Part shown: one piece after another, positions 49,073 to 58,246 of the stretch
Numbering within the stretch: position 1 is the stretch's first letter
Layout of the letters: every line of letters starts with the position of its first letter
Source: Pseudomonas putida
GTDB lineage: Bacteria; Pseudomonadota; Gammaproteobacteria; Pseudomonadales; Pseudomonadaceae
Length of the DNA: 64,000 nt
Assembly: GCF_005080685.1 (NCBI RefSeq)
Contig: NZ_CP039371.1
Location: forward strand, 1,860,001-1,924,000
Direction: 5' to 3'
Notes under the pieces: generated by a model
The model's input: only the letters and a program-made list of their open reading frames with translations
Told to the model about the DNA's origin: nothing
Databases searched by the model: none
Program-made: the position numbers and the translations under genes

Positions 49073-52000
49073 TCAGCGTGCCCGCTTCCCGGGCAACGGC
49101 GCGAACAGCGCTTCGATCTCGTCATCCCCCAGACGCCATTGCCCGGCCTGCCCGCCGTCGAGCAGGCTGGCGGCCAGCGCGGCTTTTTCCTGCTGCAATT
49201 GCTGGATCTTCTCTTCCACCGTACCCCGGGTGATCAGCTTGAACACGAACACCGGCTTGTCCTGGCCAATCCGATAGGCGCGGTCGGTGGCCTGGTTTTC
49301 ACTGGCCGGGTTCCACCATGGGTCGAAGTGGATCACGGTATCCGCCGCCGTCAGGTTCAAGCCGGTGCCGCCGGCCTTGAGGCTGATCAGGAACACTTCG
49401 CTATCACCGTTCTGGAACTGCTTCACCGGCGCGCGCCGGTCGCGGGTGTCTCCAGTCAGCAGGCTGTAGCGCACCCCGCGTTTTTCCAGCTCCAGCTCGA
49501 TCAGCGCAAGCATCGAGGTGAACTGGGAAAACAGCAGCACCCGCCGGCCTTCGCTGAGCAGCTCGTCGAGCATCTCCAGCAGAGCGCCAAGCTTGCCCTT
49601 GTCGGCCTGGTTGCCCTTGACCTCCAGGCCGCGGACCAGACGCAGGTCACAGCAGACCTGGCGCAGCTTGAGCAGCGCGTCGAGAATCACGATCTGGCTG
49701 CGCGCCGCGCCATTGCGGGCGATCTCGTCACGCACCTTGTTGTCCATCGCCACCCGCACCGCCTCGTAGGTGTCGCGCTGGGCGTCGCTGAGCTCGACCC
49801 AATGCACCATCTCGGTCTTGGCTGGCAGTTCGGTGGCCACTTGCTCCTTGGTCCTGCGCAGCAGGAACGGGCGGATGCGTGCGGCCAGGTGGGCCATGCG
49901 CTCGGCGTCGCCGTGGCGCTCGATGGGGGAGCGGTAATCCTGGTTGAAGCGTTTCGCGTCGCCCAGCCACCCCGGCATCAGGAAGTGGAAGATCGACCAC
50001 AGCTCGCCCAGGTTGTTTTCCATCGGCGTACCGGTCAGGCACAGCCGCTGGTTGGCCTGCAGCTCGCACACCGCCTGGGCCGCCTTGCTGGTGCTGGTCT
50101 TGATGTTCTGCGCCTCGTCGAGTACCAGCACATGCCAGGGCTGGGGGCGCAAGTGTTCGAGATCGCGAGGCACCAGGGCGTAGGTGGTGAGCACCAGGTC
50201 GTACTCGTGCAGCTTGGCGAAGTGCTTGCTGCGGGCCGCGCCCTGCAATGCCAGCACACGCAGCCCAGGCGCGAAGCGCTGGGCTTCGTCGAGCCAGTTG
50301 GGCACCAGGCTGGTCGGCATCACCGCCAGCGCTGGGGTCTGCAGGCGCCCGGTTTGTTTTTCCAGCAGCAGGTGGGCGAGGGTCTGAAGGGTCTTGCCCA
50401 GGCCCATGTCGTCGCCAAGAATGCCACCGGTGCCCATCTCGCGCAGCGCCTGCAGCCAGTTCAGGCCTTGCTGCTGATAGGGTCGCAGGGTGGCATCGAG
50501 CCCGGCCGGGACTTCGACCTGCATCTCGCGGGCATCGCGCAGGCGCCGGCCAAGGTCGCGGACATGTTCGCCACCTTGCCACTGCAGCGGCAGGCCTTCG
50601 ATGTCGTTGAGGCGCGTGGCATCGGCGCGGTCCATGCGCAGGCTGGGGCCGACCGCGTCTTCGTGCAGGTACAGCTCGCCGAGCGTGCCCATCACCGCCT
50701 TGATTCGCCCGTAGGGCAGGGCGACGCGCAGCGCTGGGCTGTCCAGGCGGCCGCGGTTGAGGTCGATCAGCAGGTGCTCGTCGTCGCTGCGCCGCGCCAG
50801 TTCGCTGGGGCGCAGCAGCTCGGGATTGCTGCGCAGGAGTTGCAGCACGATCGGCAGCAGACTGTGGCGCTGGCCATCGACGACGATGCCCAGTTCCAGG
50901 TCGAACCATTCGTGGCCGGGCGCTTCATCGATGTGTGCATACCAATCATCGACATCGTGCAGGTTGAAGGCGAAGTCGCGGTTGGTGTCGATTTCCCAGC
51001 CGGCTTCGCGCAGGCGTGGCAGGCCATCGCGGGCGAACTGCAGCCAGGCCTCGTCGTCAGGCAGTTGCAGCATCTCGCCGGCACTGTCGGGCAGGGCCTT
51101 GCTCTGGCGGGTAGCGGGCTTGAAGCCGAGGTCGCGCAGCTTCTTGCGCAGTGCCTGCTCGGCCTCGGGCTGGCGGCGTATGCGCTGGCTGGTAGCGCCG
51201 ACCAGGCGGGTCAGGGGCTTGTCTTCAGTGCCGCTGGTGCGCAGGCCGTCATAGTTGAATGACAGCGCGGCGCGGTGTTGCATCTGCCGTTGCATGCGGC
51301 CGGTCTTGGGCATGTAGGCGCTGAATTCGAGGCTGCCGAGGGTCAGGCGCCCGCGGGGGCGGATGTCTTCGACCTGCTCGCTGCTGACGGCAGTCGGCGT
51401 CGGTACCTGACGGTTCAAGGCGTTCAGTCGATGGCTCAGGGGAACCACGAGGTGTTCGGGGACAACGGGGGCGCGGGCAAGCTGGCTGGCGATGAACGGG
51501 TCGAGGCCGTGGAGCAGTTTGCCGACCTGGCGCGTTTGCGTGTCGATGTAGTGCATCGGCTCGGTGGGCAATGCCTGCAGTGCGCGCTGGTCGTCGAGGT
51601 GCCAGGCCCCCCGGTAGCTGCCGTTGTCCAGCCTGACCCAACGAAATTCGGCGTGCAGCTCTGGCCCGGCGAGCAGGGCCTGTGGTTCGTCTTCGTACAG
51701 CAGATGCCCGCTGGCCAGGGCGTAGCCGAGCAGTTCCGCGCCTTGCTTGCCCTGCAGGTCGACCACCGGCAGCGATGTTTCGCTGCGCGCGTCGATCAGG
51801 CGCAGCAGGCGCGCATCGTCTTCGGTCACGTAGCGCGGGGTGTAGTAGATCAGTTCGGACATCGAGGTGATGCGGCCGAACTTCAGGCTGCCATCGGCCT
51901 GCCGGGTGCCCTTGGTGGCTTCCAGCTGGCAACGTTCGTGGTCGATATGGATGCGGTAGTAGATGGCCGGGCCCTTGCGCACGGGCTCGCGGGCCGCTGC

Positions 52001-52399
52001 AGGCCTGGCGGGAGACTCCAGGCCCTCGACCCACAGGTCCAGGTCCGGTGGCAGCGACAGTGCCGCCTGTTCCTTGGGCATCTGCGGGTCGACGTGGCCG
52101 ACACCGGCTTGCAGCTGTAGGAGCGCAGCGACGCAATGCTTGCAGTTGATGCCGACCGGGCAACTGCAGCGTCCGAAGATGCGCAGGTCGTTGCCGTTGA
52201 TCACCAGCTTGATGTCCTGCTGGTAGTGCTGGCCAGCAGAGCCGCGGCAGGTCGCCTCGATCGCAGTGCCTTGCTGCGACAGGATCCGGGTCCGCGCTTG
52301 CGCGGCGTAGTCCCGGCCTCGGATCAAGGTCTTGCTGTCGATGAAGTCGACCCAGTTGGGGTGCGCCCTCAGAAGCTGCTGCGCCTCGCGCCCACTCAC
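49073..52399 (-). CDS. SNF2/RapA-type helicase with N-terminal SWIM zinc finger
   Basis: 1108 residues. SWIM motif CSCPVGINCKHCVAALL near residue 80; long middle domain of unknown fold; C-terminal SNF2 ATPase with Walker A GDDMGLGKTLQTLAHL, box II VLDEAQNIKT, SAT-like LTGTPMENN and the helicase C half FSQFTSML...DRAYRIGQDKPV. GTG start at 52399, two bases after the csiV stop. Acts on duplex DNA or nucleoprotein by inference. Last gene of the mfd-csiV-helicase run. Confidence 0.92.
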   Translation of the reverse strand: MSGREAQQLLRAHPNWVDFIDSKTLIRGRDYAAQARTRILSQQGTAIEATCRGSAGQHYQQDIKLVINGNDLRIFGRCSCPVGINCKHCVAALLQLQAGVGHVDPQMPKEQAALSLPPDLDLWVEGLESPARPAAAREPVRKGPAIYYRIHIDHERCQLEATKGTRQADGSLKFGRITSMSELIYYTPRYVTEDDARLLRLIDARSETSLPVVDLQGKQGAELLGYALASGHLLYEDEPQALLAGPELHAEFRWVRLDNGSYRGAWHLDDQRALQALPTEPMHYIDTQTRQVGKLLHGLDPFIASQLARAPVVPEHLVVPLSHRLNALNRQVPTPTAVSSEQVEDIRPRGRLTLGSLEFSAYMPKTGRMQRQMQHRAALSFNYDGLRTSGTEDKPLTRLVGATSQRIRRQPEAEQALRKKLRDLGFKPATRQSKALPDSAGEMLQLPDDEAWLQFARDGLPRLREAGWEIDTNRDFAFNLHDVDDWYAHIDEAPGHEWFDLELGIVVDGQRHSLLPIVLQLLRSNPELLRPSELARRSDDEHLLIDLNRGRLDSPALRVALPYGRIKAVMGTLGELYLHEDAVGPSLRMDRADATRLNDIEGLPLQWQGGEHVRDLGRRLRDAREMQVEVPAGLDATLRPYQQQGLNWLQALREMGTGGILGDDMGLGKTLQTLAHLLLEKQTGRLQTPALAVMPTSLVPNWLDEAQRFAPGLRVLALQGAARSKHFAKLHEYDLVLTTYALVPRDLEHLRPQPWHVLVLDEAQNIKTSTSKAAQAVCELQANQRLCLTGTPMENNLGELWSIFHFLMPGWLGDAKRFNQDYRSPIERHGDAERMAHLAARIRPFLLRRTKEQVATELPAKTEMVHWVELSDAQRDTYEAVRVAMDNKVRDEIARNGAARSQIVILDALLKLRQVCCDLRLVRGLEVKGNQADKGKLGALLEMLDELLSEGRRVLLFSQFTSMLALIELELEKRGVRYSLLTGDTRDRRAPVKQFQNGDSEVFLISLKAGGTGLNLTAADTVIHFDPWWNPASENQATDRAYRIGQDKPVFVFKLITRGTVEEKIQQLQQEKAALAASLLDGGQAGQWRLGDDEIEALFAPLPGKRAR

Positions 52400-52400
52400 A

Positions 52401-52970
52401 TCACTGCTCCATCATCTCCGGGTTCGCCGGCATCTTCGGCGCAATGGGTGGGGTGACCTTGAGCAGCAGCGCCAGGTGGCCGCCGTCGATGAAGGTCAGT
52501 TGGCCGCCCTTCATGTTGCTGTTGATCTGCTTGAACTGCTCGCTGCGCAACACGTTGCCGTTGCTGTCGAGGTCGTTGACCCAGAAGTTGGCCTGGACGC
52601 TGATGAAGCGGCCCTCGGTGAGGCTCAGGTTGCCTTCGATGGGGAAGTGGCCAAAGCGCTCTTCACCTGCGCCCAGGGCGATGCGGCTCGGCTCGCTGCC
52701 GACCTGTTGCTGCCAGGCCTTGTGCAGCAGCACGGTATAGTCGGCGGTGGCCTCCAGGCGGGTGGCTTCGTCCTCCAGCGCCAGGCGCCGTTCGGCGCTG
52801 CTGTCCAGGCGTGGTGCGCCGGCGCTCCAGTCTTCGGGGGCGAACGGGCTGGTCACCGCAGGCACGGCGTTCTGCCGCACCAGGATCATTTCTACCTGAT
52901 ACAGGCCTTCGGCGAAGGCGGCTGGCGCGAACAACGCCAGCAGCAGGGTCAGGCAACGGATGGCACGCAT
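52401..52970 (-). CDS. csiV: CsiV-family periplasmic protein
   Basis: 189 residues with signal peptide ending AAFA-EG. LYQVEMILVRQNAVPAV then repeated beta strands fit CsiV, an activator of the lipoprotein-activated peptidoglycan polymerase system first described in Vibrio. Nine bases after mfd and touching the helicase gene, so one operon mixes repair and cell-wall functions. Confidence 0.82.
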   Translation of the reverse strand: MRAIRCLTLLLALFAPAAFAEGLYQVEMILVRQNAVPAVTSPFAPEDWSAGAPRLDSSAERRLALEDEATRLEATADYTVLLHKAWQQQVGSEPSRIALGAGEERFGHFPIEGNLSLTEGRFISVQANFWVNDLDSNGNVLRSEQFKQINSNMKGGQLTFIDGGHLALLLKVTPPIAPKMPANPEMMEQ

Positions 52971-52979
52971 GGATCTTCC

Positions 52980-55900
52980 TTAGGCAGGCTGTGGGGTCAG
53001 GCGCTCGAACAGCGCCTCCAGGGTATTGAAGCGTTCGTCGGGGCGTTCCATCGGCACCAGGAAGCGGAACTGGGTCGCACCCTCGAACTTGTAGCGTTTG
53101 GGCTGGCCCTGGATCAGCTTGATCAGGGTCAGTGGATCGACCGGGGTCTCGGCCTCGAATTCGAGCTTGCCGCCATTGGGGCCGGCATCGACTTTCTTGA
53201 TGCCGAGCTTTTCCGCCTGCAGCTTGAGCGACGTCAGGCGCATCAGGTTCTTGGTCGGCTCGGGCAGCAGGCCGAAGCGGTCGATCATCTCCACCTGCAG
53301 GTCCTTGAGGCCTTCTTCGTCGGCCGCCGAGGCGATGCGTTTATACAGAATCAGGCGCGCATGCACATCGGGCAGATAGTCCTCGGGAATCAGCGCCGGC
53401 AGGCGCAGGTTGATTTCCGGACCGCCGCCCAGCGGTTGTTCGAGGTTCGGCTGGGTGCCCTTGCGAATGGCCTTGACTGCGCGTTCGAGCATTTCCATGT
53501 ACAGGGTGAAGCCCACGGCCTGGATCTGACCGCTCTGGCCTTCGCCGAGCAGTTCCCCGGCGCCACGGATCTCCAGGTCGTTGGTCGCCAGCACGAAGCC
53601 TGCGCCCAGGTCCTGGGTGTTGGCGATGGCCTCCAGGCGCTTCTCGGCATCGCTGCTGACCTTCTGCCGGGTGGGTGTCAGCAGGTAGGCATAGGCCTGG
53701 TGGTGGCTGCGCCCGACCCGGCCGCGCAGCTGGTGCAATTGCGCCAGGCCGAACTTGTCGGCGCGCTCGATGACGATGGTGTTGGCGCTCGGCACGTCGA
53801 TGCCGGTTTCGATGATGGTCGAGGCCACCAGCACGTTGAAGCGCTTGTGGTAGAAGTCGCTCATCACCTGTTCCAGCTCGCGCTCGCGCATCTGCCCGTG
53901 GCCGATGCCGATGCGCGCTTCGGGAACCAGTTCGGCCAGTTCGGCGGCGCACTTCTCGATGGTTTTCACGTCGTTGTGCAGGTAGTACACCTGGCCGCCA
54001 CGCAGCAGCTCACGCAGCAGCGCTTCCTTGACCGTGCTCTTGTTCTGCTCCATGACGAAGGTGCGCACCGACAGCCGGCGCGCCGGCGGCGTGGCGATGA
54101 TCGACAGGTCGCGCATGCCCGCCACAGCCATGTTCAGGGTGCGCGGAATCGGCGTGGCGGTTAGGGTGAGGATGTCCACTTCGCTGCGCAGGGCCTTGAG
54201 CTGCTCCTTCTGGCGCACGCCGAAGCGGTGCTCCTCGTCGATGATGGCCAGGCCCAGATCCTTGAAGCGCACGTCGTCCTGCAGCAGCTTGTGGGTGCCG
54301 ATGAGGATGTCGATCTTGCCTTCGGCGAGGTCGGCGGCGGCAGCGGCGACTTCCTTGGCGGACTTGAAGCGGCTCATCACCTCGACTTTCACCGGCCACT
54401 CGGCGAAGCGGTCGCGGAAGCTGTTGTAGTGCTGCTGGGCGAGCAGGGTCGTCGGCACCAGTACCGCCACCTGGCGACCGCTGTGCACGGCGATGAAGGC
54501 GGCGCGCATGGCCACTTCGGTCTTGCCGAAGCCGACGTCACCGCAAACCAGGCGGTCCATGGGCTTGGGCGCGAGCATGTCGACCCGTACGGCCTCGATG
54601 GCGGCCTGTTGGTCGGGGGTTTCCTCGAACGGGAAGCCGGCACTGAAGGTTGCGTAGTCGGCAGCCGGGTCGGCGAACGCATAGCCCTTGCGCGCGGCGC
54701 GGCGGGCATAGATGTCGAGCAGTTCGGCGGCCACGTCGCGCACCTGTTCGGCGGCCTTGCGCTTGGCCTTCTGCCAGGCCTCGGAGCCGAGCCGGTGCAG
54801 CGGTGCCAGGGCATCGTCGCTGCCGGTGTAGCGGGCGATCAGGTGCAGGTTGGCCACCGGCACGTAGAGCTTGGCCCCCTCGGCGTATTCCAGGGTAAGG
54901 AACTCGGCGGCCTGGCCGTCGATTTCCAGGGTGGCCAGGCCCAGGTAGCGGCCCACGCCATGGTCGATGTGCACCACCGGCGCGCCTTCGCGCAGCTCGG
55001 TGAGGTTCTTGATGACCGCGTCGTTGGCTGCCTCGCCGCGTTTTTCACGGCGCCGGCGCTGCATCACGCGCTGGCCGAACAGCGGGCTCTCGGCGACCAG
55101 GGCGATGGCCGGATCGTCCAGCACCAGGCCGTCGTCGAGCGGCGCGATGGTGATCGCCAGGCGCTCGCTGCCGGTGATGAAGTCGGCCCAGCCGTCCACC
55201 GTCTGTGGGCGCAGCTTGAGACGCTCGAGCAGCTCCAGCAGCACCTCGCGGCGCCCGGCCGATTCGGCGGTGAACAGCACGCGCCCGGCGAACTGGTCGA
55301 GGAAACCGGCCAGCTCGGCCAGTGGCTGGTTGGCCTTGGCCTCGATCGCCAGGTTGGGCAGGGCGCGTGCGGGGAAGCTTTCGCGGCCCGCGCCAGGCTC
55401 GACCGGCTCGGCGCTGACCACCACGCGGGGCCATTGCTTGAGCTGGGCGAAGCAGTCTTCCACCGGCAGGAACAGCTCGGCAGGCGGCAGCAGTGGTCGG
55501 GTCAGGTCGCCGCGGCGTTCTTCATAGCGCCCACGCACGTCGTTCCAGAAGTGCTCGGCGGCTTGTTCCACGCCTGGCAGCGAGAACACCTGGGTGTCGC
55601 TCGGCAGGTAGTCGAACAGGGTCGAGGTTTCTTCGAAGAACAGCGGCAGGTAGTACTCGATGCCGGCGGGGATGATGCCGCTGGCAAGGTCCTGGAATAT
55701 CGCGCTGCGGCGAAAATCCACGTCGAAGCGCTCGCGAAAGCGAGCCTTGAAGCGTGTGACTTCTTCCTTCTGCATGGGGAACTCGCGCGCCGGCAGCAGG
55801 CGCACCGAGTCGACCTTGTCGATCGAACGCTGGGTCTCCGGATCGAAGGTACGCAGGGTCTCGATCTCGTCGTCGAACAGGTCGATGCGGTAGGGCAGCT

Positions 55901-56429
55901 TGCTGCCCATCGGGAACAGGTCGATCAGGGCGCCGCGCACGGCGAACTCGCCGTGCTCGTAGACGGTGTCGACGCAGCGGTAGCCACTGGCCTCCAGGCG
56001 CGAGCGCATGAGCTCGACGTCGATCCGCTGGCCCACGTCCAGCACCAGGCTGCTGCCCAGCAGGAAGCGCGTCGGCGCCAGCCGGTGCAGGGCGGTGGTG
56101 ATCGGCACCACGAGAATGCCGTGGCTCAACTCAGGCAACTGGTAAAGGCTGGCGATGCGCTGCGAGATGATGTCCTGGTGCGGCGAGAACAGGTCGTAGG
56201 GCAGGGTTTCCCAGTCGGGGAAAGGCAGCACCGGCAGCTGCGGGGCAAAGAACCGCAGCTCCTGTTCGAGGCGGTCGGCGGCCTGGCTGTCGGCGGTCAG
56301 CAACAGGGTGAAGCGGCCGGCGCTGCTGGCGGCTTCTGCGATGGCAAGGCTGAGGGCTGCACCAGGCAGGTTGCCCCAGGTTTGTTTGCCGGCCGTGGCC
56401 GACATTTTCGGTAGGCGCAGAACTGACAC
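52980..56429 (-). CDS. mfd: transcription-repair coupling factor
   Basis: 1149 residues. UvrB-homology region (1-340), RNA polymerase-interacting domain around 480-550, RecG-like translocase with Walker A CGDVGFGKTEVAMRAAF, DEEH box IIDEEHRFGVRQKE, helicase motif VI in QLRGRVGRSHHQAYAYLL, and a C-terminal regulatory domain. Releases RNA polymerase stalled at lesions and recruits UvrA. GTG start at 56429. Confidence 0.96.
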   Translation of the reverse strand: MSVLRLPKMSATAGKQTWGNLPGAALSLAIAEAASSAGRFTLLLTADSQAADRLEQELRFFAPQLPVLPFPDWETLPYDLFSPHQDIISQRIASLYQLPELSHGILVVPITTALHRLAPTRFLLGSSLVLDVGQRIDVELMRSRLEASGYRCVDTVYEHGEFAVRGALIDLFPMGSKLPYRIDLFDDEIETLRTFDPETQRSIDKVDSVRLLPAREFPMQKEEVTRFKARFRERFDVDFRRSAIFQDLASGIIPAGIEYYLPLFFEETSTLFDYLPSDTQVFSLPGVEQAAEHFWNDVRGRYEERRGDLTRPLLPPAELFLPVEDCFAQLKQWPRVVVSAEPVEPGAGRESFPARALPNLAIEAKANQPLAELAGFLDQFAGRVLFTAESAGRREVLLELLERLKLRPQTVDGWADFITGSERLAITIAPLDDGLVLDDPAIALVAESPLFGQRVMQRRRREKRGEAANDAVIKNLTELREGAPVVHIDHGVGRYLGLATLEIDGQAAEFLTLEYAEGAKLYVPVANLHLIARYTGSDDALAPLHRLGSEAWQKAKRKAAEQVRDVAAELLDIYARRAARKGYAFADPAADYATFSAGFPFEETPDQQAAIEAVRVDMLAPKPMDRLVCGDVGFGKTEVAMRAAFIAVHSGRQVAVLVPTTLLAQQHYNSFRDRFAEWPVKVEVMSRFKSAKEVAAAAADLAEGKIDILIGTHKLLQDDVRFKDLGLAIIDEEHRFGVRQKEQLKALRSEVDILTLTATPIPRTLNMAVAGMRDLSIIATPPARRLSVRTFVMEQNKSTVKEALLRELLRGGQVYYLHNDVKTIEKCAAELAELVPEARIGIGHGQMRERELEQVMSDFYHKRFNVLVASTIIETGIDVPSANTIVIERADKFGLAQLHQLRGRVGRSHHQAYAYLLTPTRQKVSSDAEKRLEAIANTQDLGAGFVLATNDLEIRGAGELLGEGQSGQIQAVGFTLYMEMLERAVKAIRKGTQPNLEQPLGGGPEINLRLPALIPEDYLPDVHARLILYKRIASAADEEGLKDLQVEMIDRFGLLPEPTKNLMRLTSLKLQAEKLGIKKVDAGPNGGKLEFEAETPVDPLTLIKLIQGQPKRYKFEGATQFRFLVPMERPDERFNTLEALFERLTPQPA

Positions 56430-56611
56430 GGGAGATTGGACTCCAAGCGTTGCGGCAAAGAGACCGATTGTACCGGTGCCGGGGTCCGCTGTCAGGTTGC
56501 AAAGGCTTTGGCAGTAGGGCGCGGCGCTGGCGACAGGCGCTCATTGCCGGTTACGCGCCGGGGCGTCATAATGTAGCCCCTTTTTTCTGTCCCTACATGT
56601 GGAAGGTTCCC

Positions 56612-58060
56612 GTGACTCAGAAGCCCGACCAGTGTCTTGGTGAGTGGATCGACCGTGAAGCTCTTGCTGAAGCGATGATCCCGCTTATCGGTCAGCTCTA
56701 CCGCAACAACAACGTGGTGAGCTCGATTTATGGCCGCAGCCTGATCAACCGTTCGGTTATCTCGATTCTCAAGGCTCACCGCTTTGCGCGTCATCGCCAG
56801 ACCGATGAGACCGAACTGTCCGTTCACGAAACATTCCCCCTGATCAAGGCCATGAGCGAGCTGAAGCTCGGTGCCGCCTCGGTCGACCTGGGCAAGCTCG
56901 CCAACAAATTCAAGCTCGAAGGCAACGGCCGCAGCGCCGAGCAGTTCGTGCGTGACGAACTGGCCGACGTGGTTGGCCAGCAAAACGCCTCGGCCCGCAA
57001 GGGTACCGACGTCGTGCTGTACGGCTTCGGTCGCATCGGCCGCCTGTTGGCGCGCATCCTGATCGAGAAGACCGGTGGTGGCGACGGCCTGCGCCTGCGT
57101 GCCATCGTCGTGCGCAAGGGGGCCGAAAACGACCTGGTCAAGCGCGCCAGCCTGCTGCGTCGTGACTCGGTACACGGCCCGTTCGACGGCACCATCACCG
57201 TCGACGAAGCCAACAACACCATCACCGCCAACGGCAACCTGATCCAGGTCATCTACGCCAAGAGCCCAAGCGAAGTCGACTACACCCAGTACGGCATCGA
57301 AAACGCGCTGATCGTCGATAACACCGGTGTCTGGCGTGACGCCGACGGCCTGGGCCAGCACCTGGCCTGCCCAGGTGCCGGCCGCGTGATCCTCACCGCA
57401 CCTGGCAAGGGTGCGCTGAAGAACATCGTGCACGGCATCAACCATGGTGAGATCAGCGCCGATGACAAGATCATCTCCGCCGCATCCTGCACCACCAACG
57501 CCATCGTGCCTGTGCTCAAGGCGGTCAATGACAAGTTCGGCATCGTCAACGGCCACGTCGAAACCGTTCACTCGTTCACCAACGACCAGAACCTGATCGA
57601 CAACTTCCACAAGGGCAGCCGTCGTGGCCGCGCCGCGCCGCTGAACATGGTCATCACCGAGACCGGTGCCGCCACCGCCGCCGCCAAGGCGCTGCCGGTG
57701 CTCAAGGGCAAGTTGACCGGCAACGCCATTCGCGTGCCGACGCCGAACGTCTCGATGGCGATCCTCAACCTGAACCTGGAAAACGCCACCAGCCGCGACG
57801 AGATCAACGAGTACCTGCGCCAGGCGGCCATGCACTCGGAACTGCACAAGCAGATCGACTACGTCAGCTCCCAGGAAGTGGTCTCCACCGACTTCGTCGG
57901 TTCGCGCCACGCCGGTGTGGTCGATGCCGAGGCGACCATCTGCAACGACAACCGCGTTGTCCTGTACGTCTGGTACGACAACGAATTCGGTTACAGCTGC
58001 CAGGTGGTACGCGTGATGGAAGAGATGGCCGGTGTGAACCCGCCAGCGTTTCCACGCTGA
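56612..58060 (+). CDS. gap: glyceraldehyde-3-phosphate dehydrogenase, long form with N-terminal extension
   Basis: 482 residues from GTG 56612, which has GGAAGG five bases before it; an ATG at 56597 would give 487. The first ~130 residues (REALAEAMIPLIGQLYRNNNVV) are an extension absent from ordinary GAPDH. The NAD(P) loop VVLYGFGRIGRLLARILI and catalytic Cys in SAASCTTNAIVPV follow. Pseudomonas carries several GAPDHs; this long type is thought to serve gluconeogenic or NADPH-linked flux. A UUCG-looped terminator follows. Confidence 0.9.
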   Translation: MTQKPDQCLGEWIDREALAEAMIPLIGQLYRNNNVVSSIYGRSLINRSVISILKAHRFARHRQTDETELSVHETFPLIKAMSELKLGAASVDLGKLANKFKLEGNGRSAEQFVRDELADVVGQQNASARKGTDVVLYGFGRIGRLLARILIEKTGGGDGLRLRAIVVRKGAENDLVKRASLLRRDSVHGPFDGTITVDEANNTITANGNLIQVIYAKSPSEVDYTQYGIENALIVDNTGVWRDADGLGQHLACPGAGRVILTAPGKGALKNIVHGINHGEISADDKIISAASCTTNAIVPVLKAVNDKFGIVNGHVETVHSFTNDQNLIDNFHKGSRRGRAAPLNMVITETGAATAAAKALPVLKGKLTGNAIRVPTPNVSMAILNLNLENATSRDEINEYLRQAAMHSELHKQIDYVSSQEVVSTDFVGSRHAGVVDAEATICNDNRVVLYVWYDNEFGYSCQVVRVMEEMAGVNPPAFPR

Positions 58061-58078
58061 TTCGCTTGTAAGGCAATG

Positions 58079-58112
58079 AAAAAACGGGAACCTTCGGGTT
58101 CCCGTTTTTTTT
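58079..58112 (+). terminator. intrinsic terminator of the GAPDH gene
   Basis: A-run, CGGGAACC-TTCG-GGTTCCCG, then eight T. Confidence 0.95.
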
Positions 58113-58116
58113 AGTG

Positions 58117-58230
58117 TGCCTGGACGGGCCTCTTCGCGGGTAAACCCGCTCCTACAGGTATTTCACAGGTCCCAGGAGCGGTGATATCCCTGTAGGAGCG
58201 GGTTTACCCGCGAAGAAGCCCGTCCAGGCA
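58117..58230. repeat. REP pair, 42-base inverted repeat with one mismatch
   Basis: Arms 58117-58158 and 58189-58230 differ at a single base (G for A). P. putida CGCGGGTAAACCCGCTCC core. It lies between two genes on the same strand, unlike the other pairs. Confidence 0.93.
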
Positions 58231-58246
58231 ATCGAGACCCCGACCC

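Noticed and set aside
52332..56414. Long antisense reading frames (610 and 728 codons) opposite mfd and csiV
   Set aside because: They mirror the GC-rich codon pattern of mfd, have His/Gln/Val/Gly-rich composition without any domain, and overlap a certain gene.
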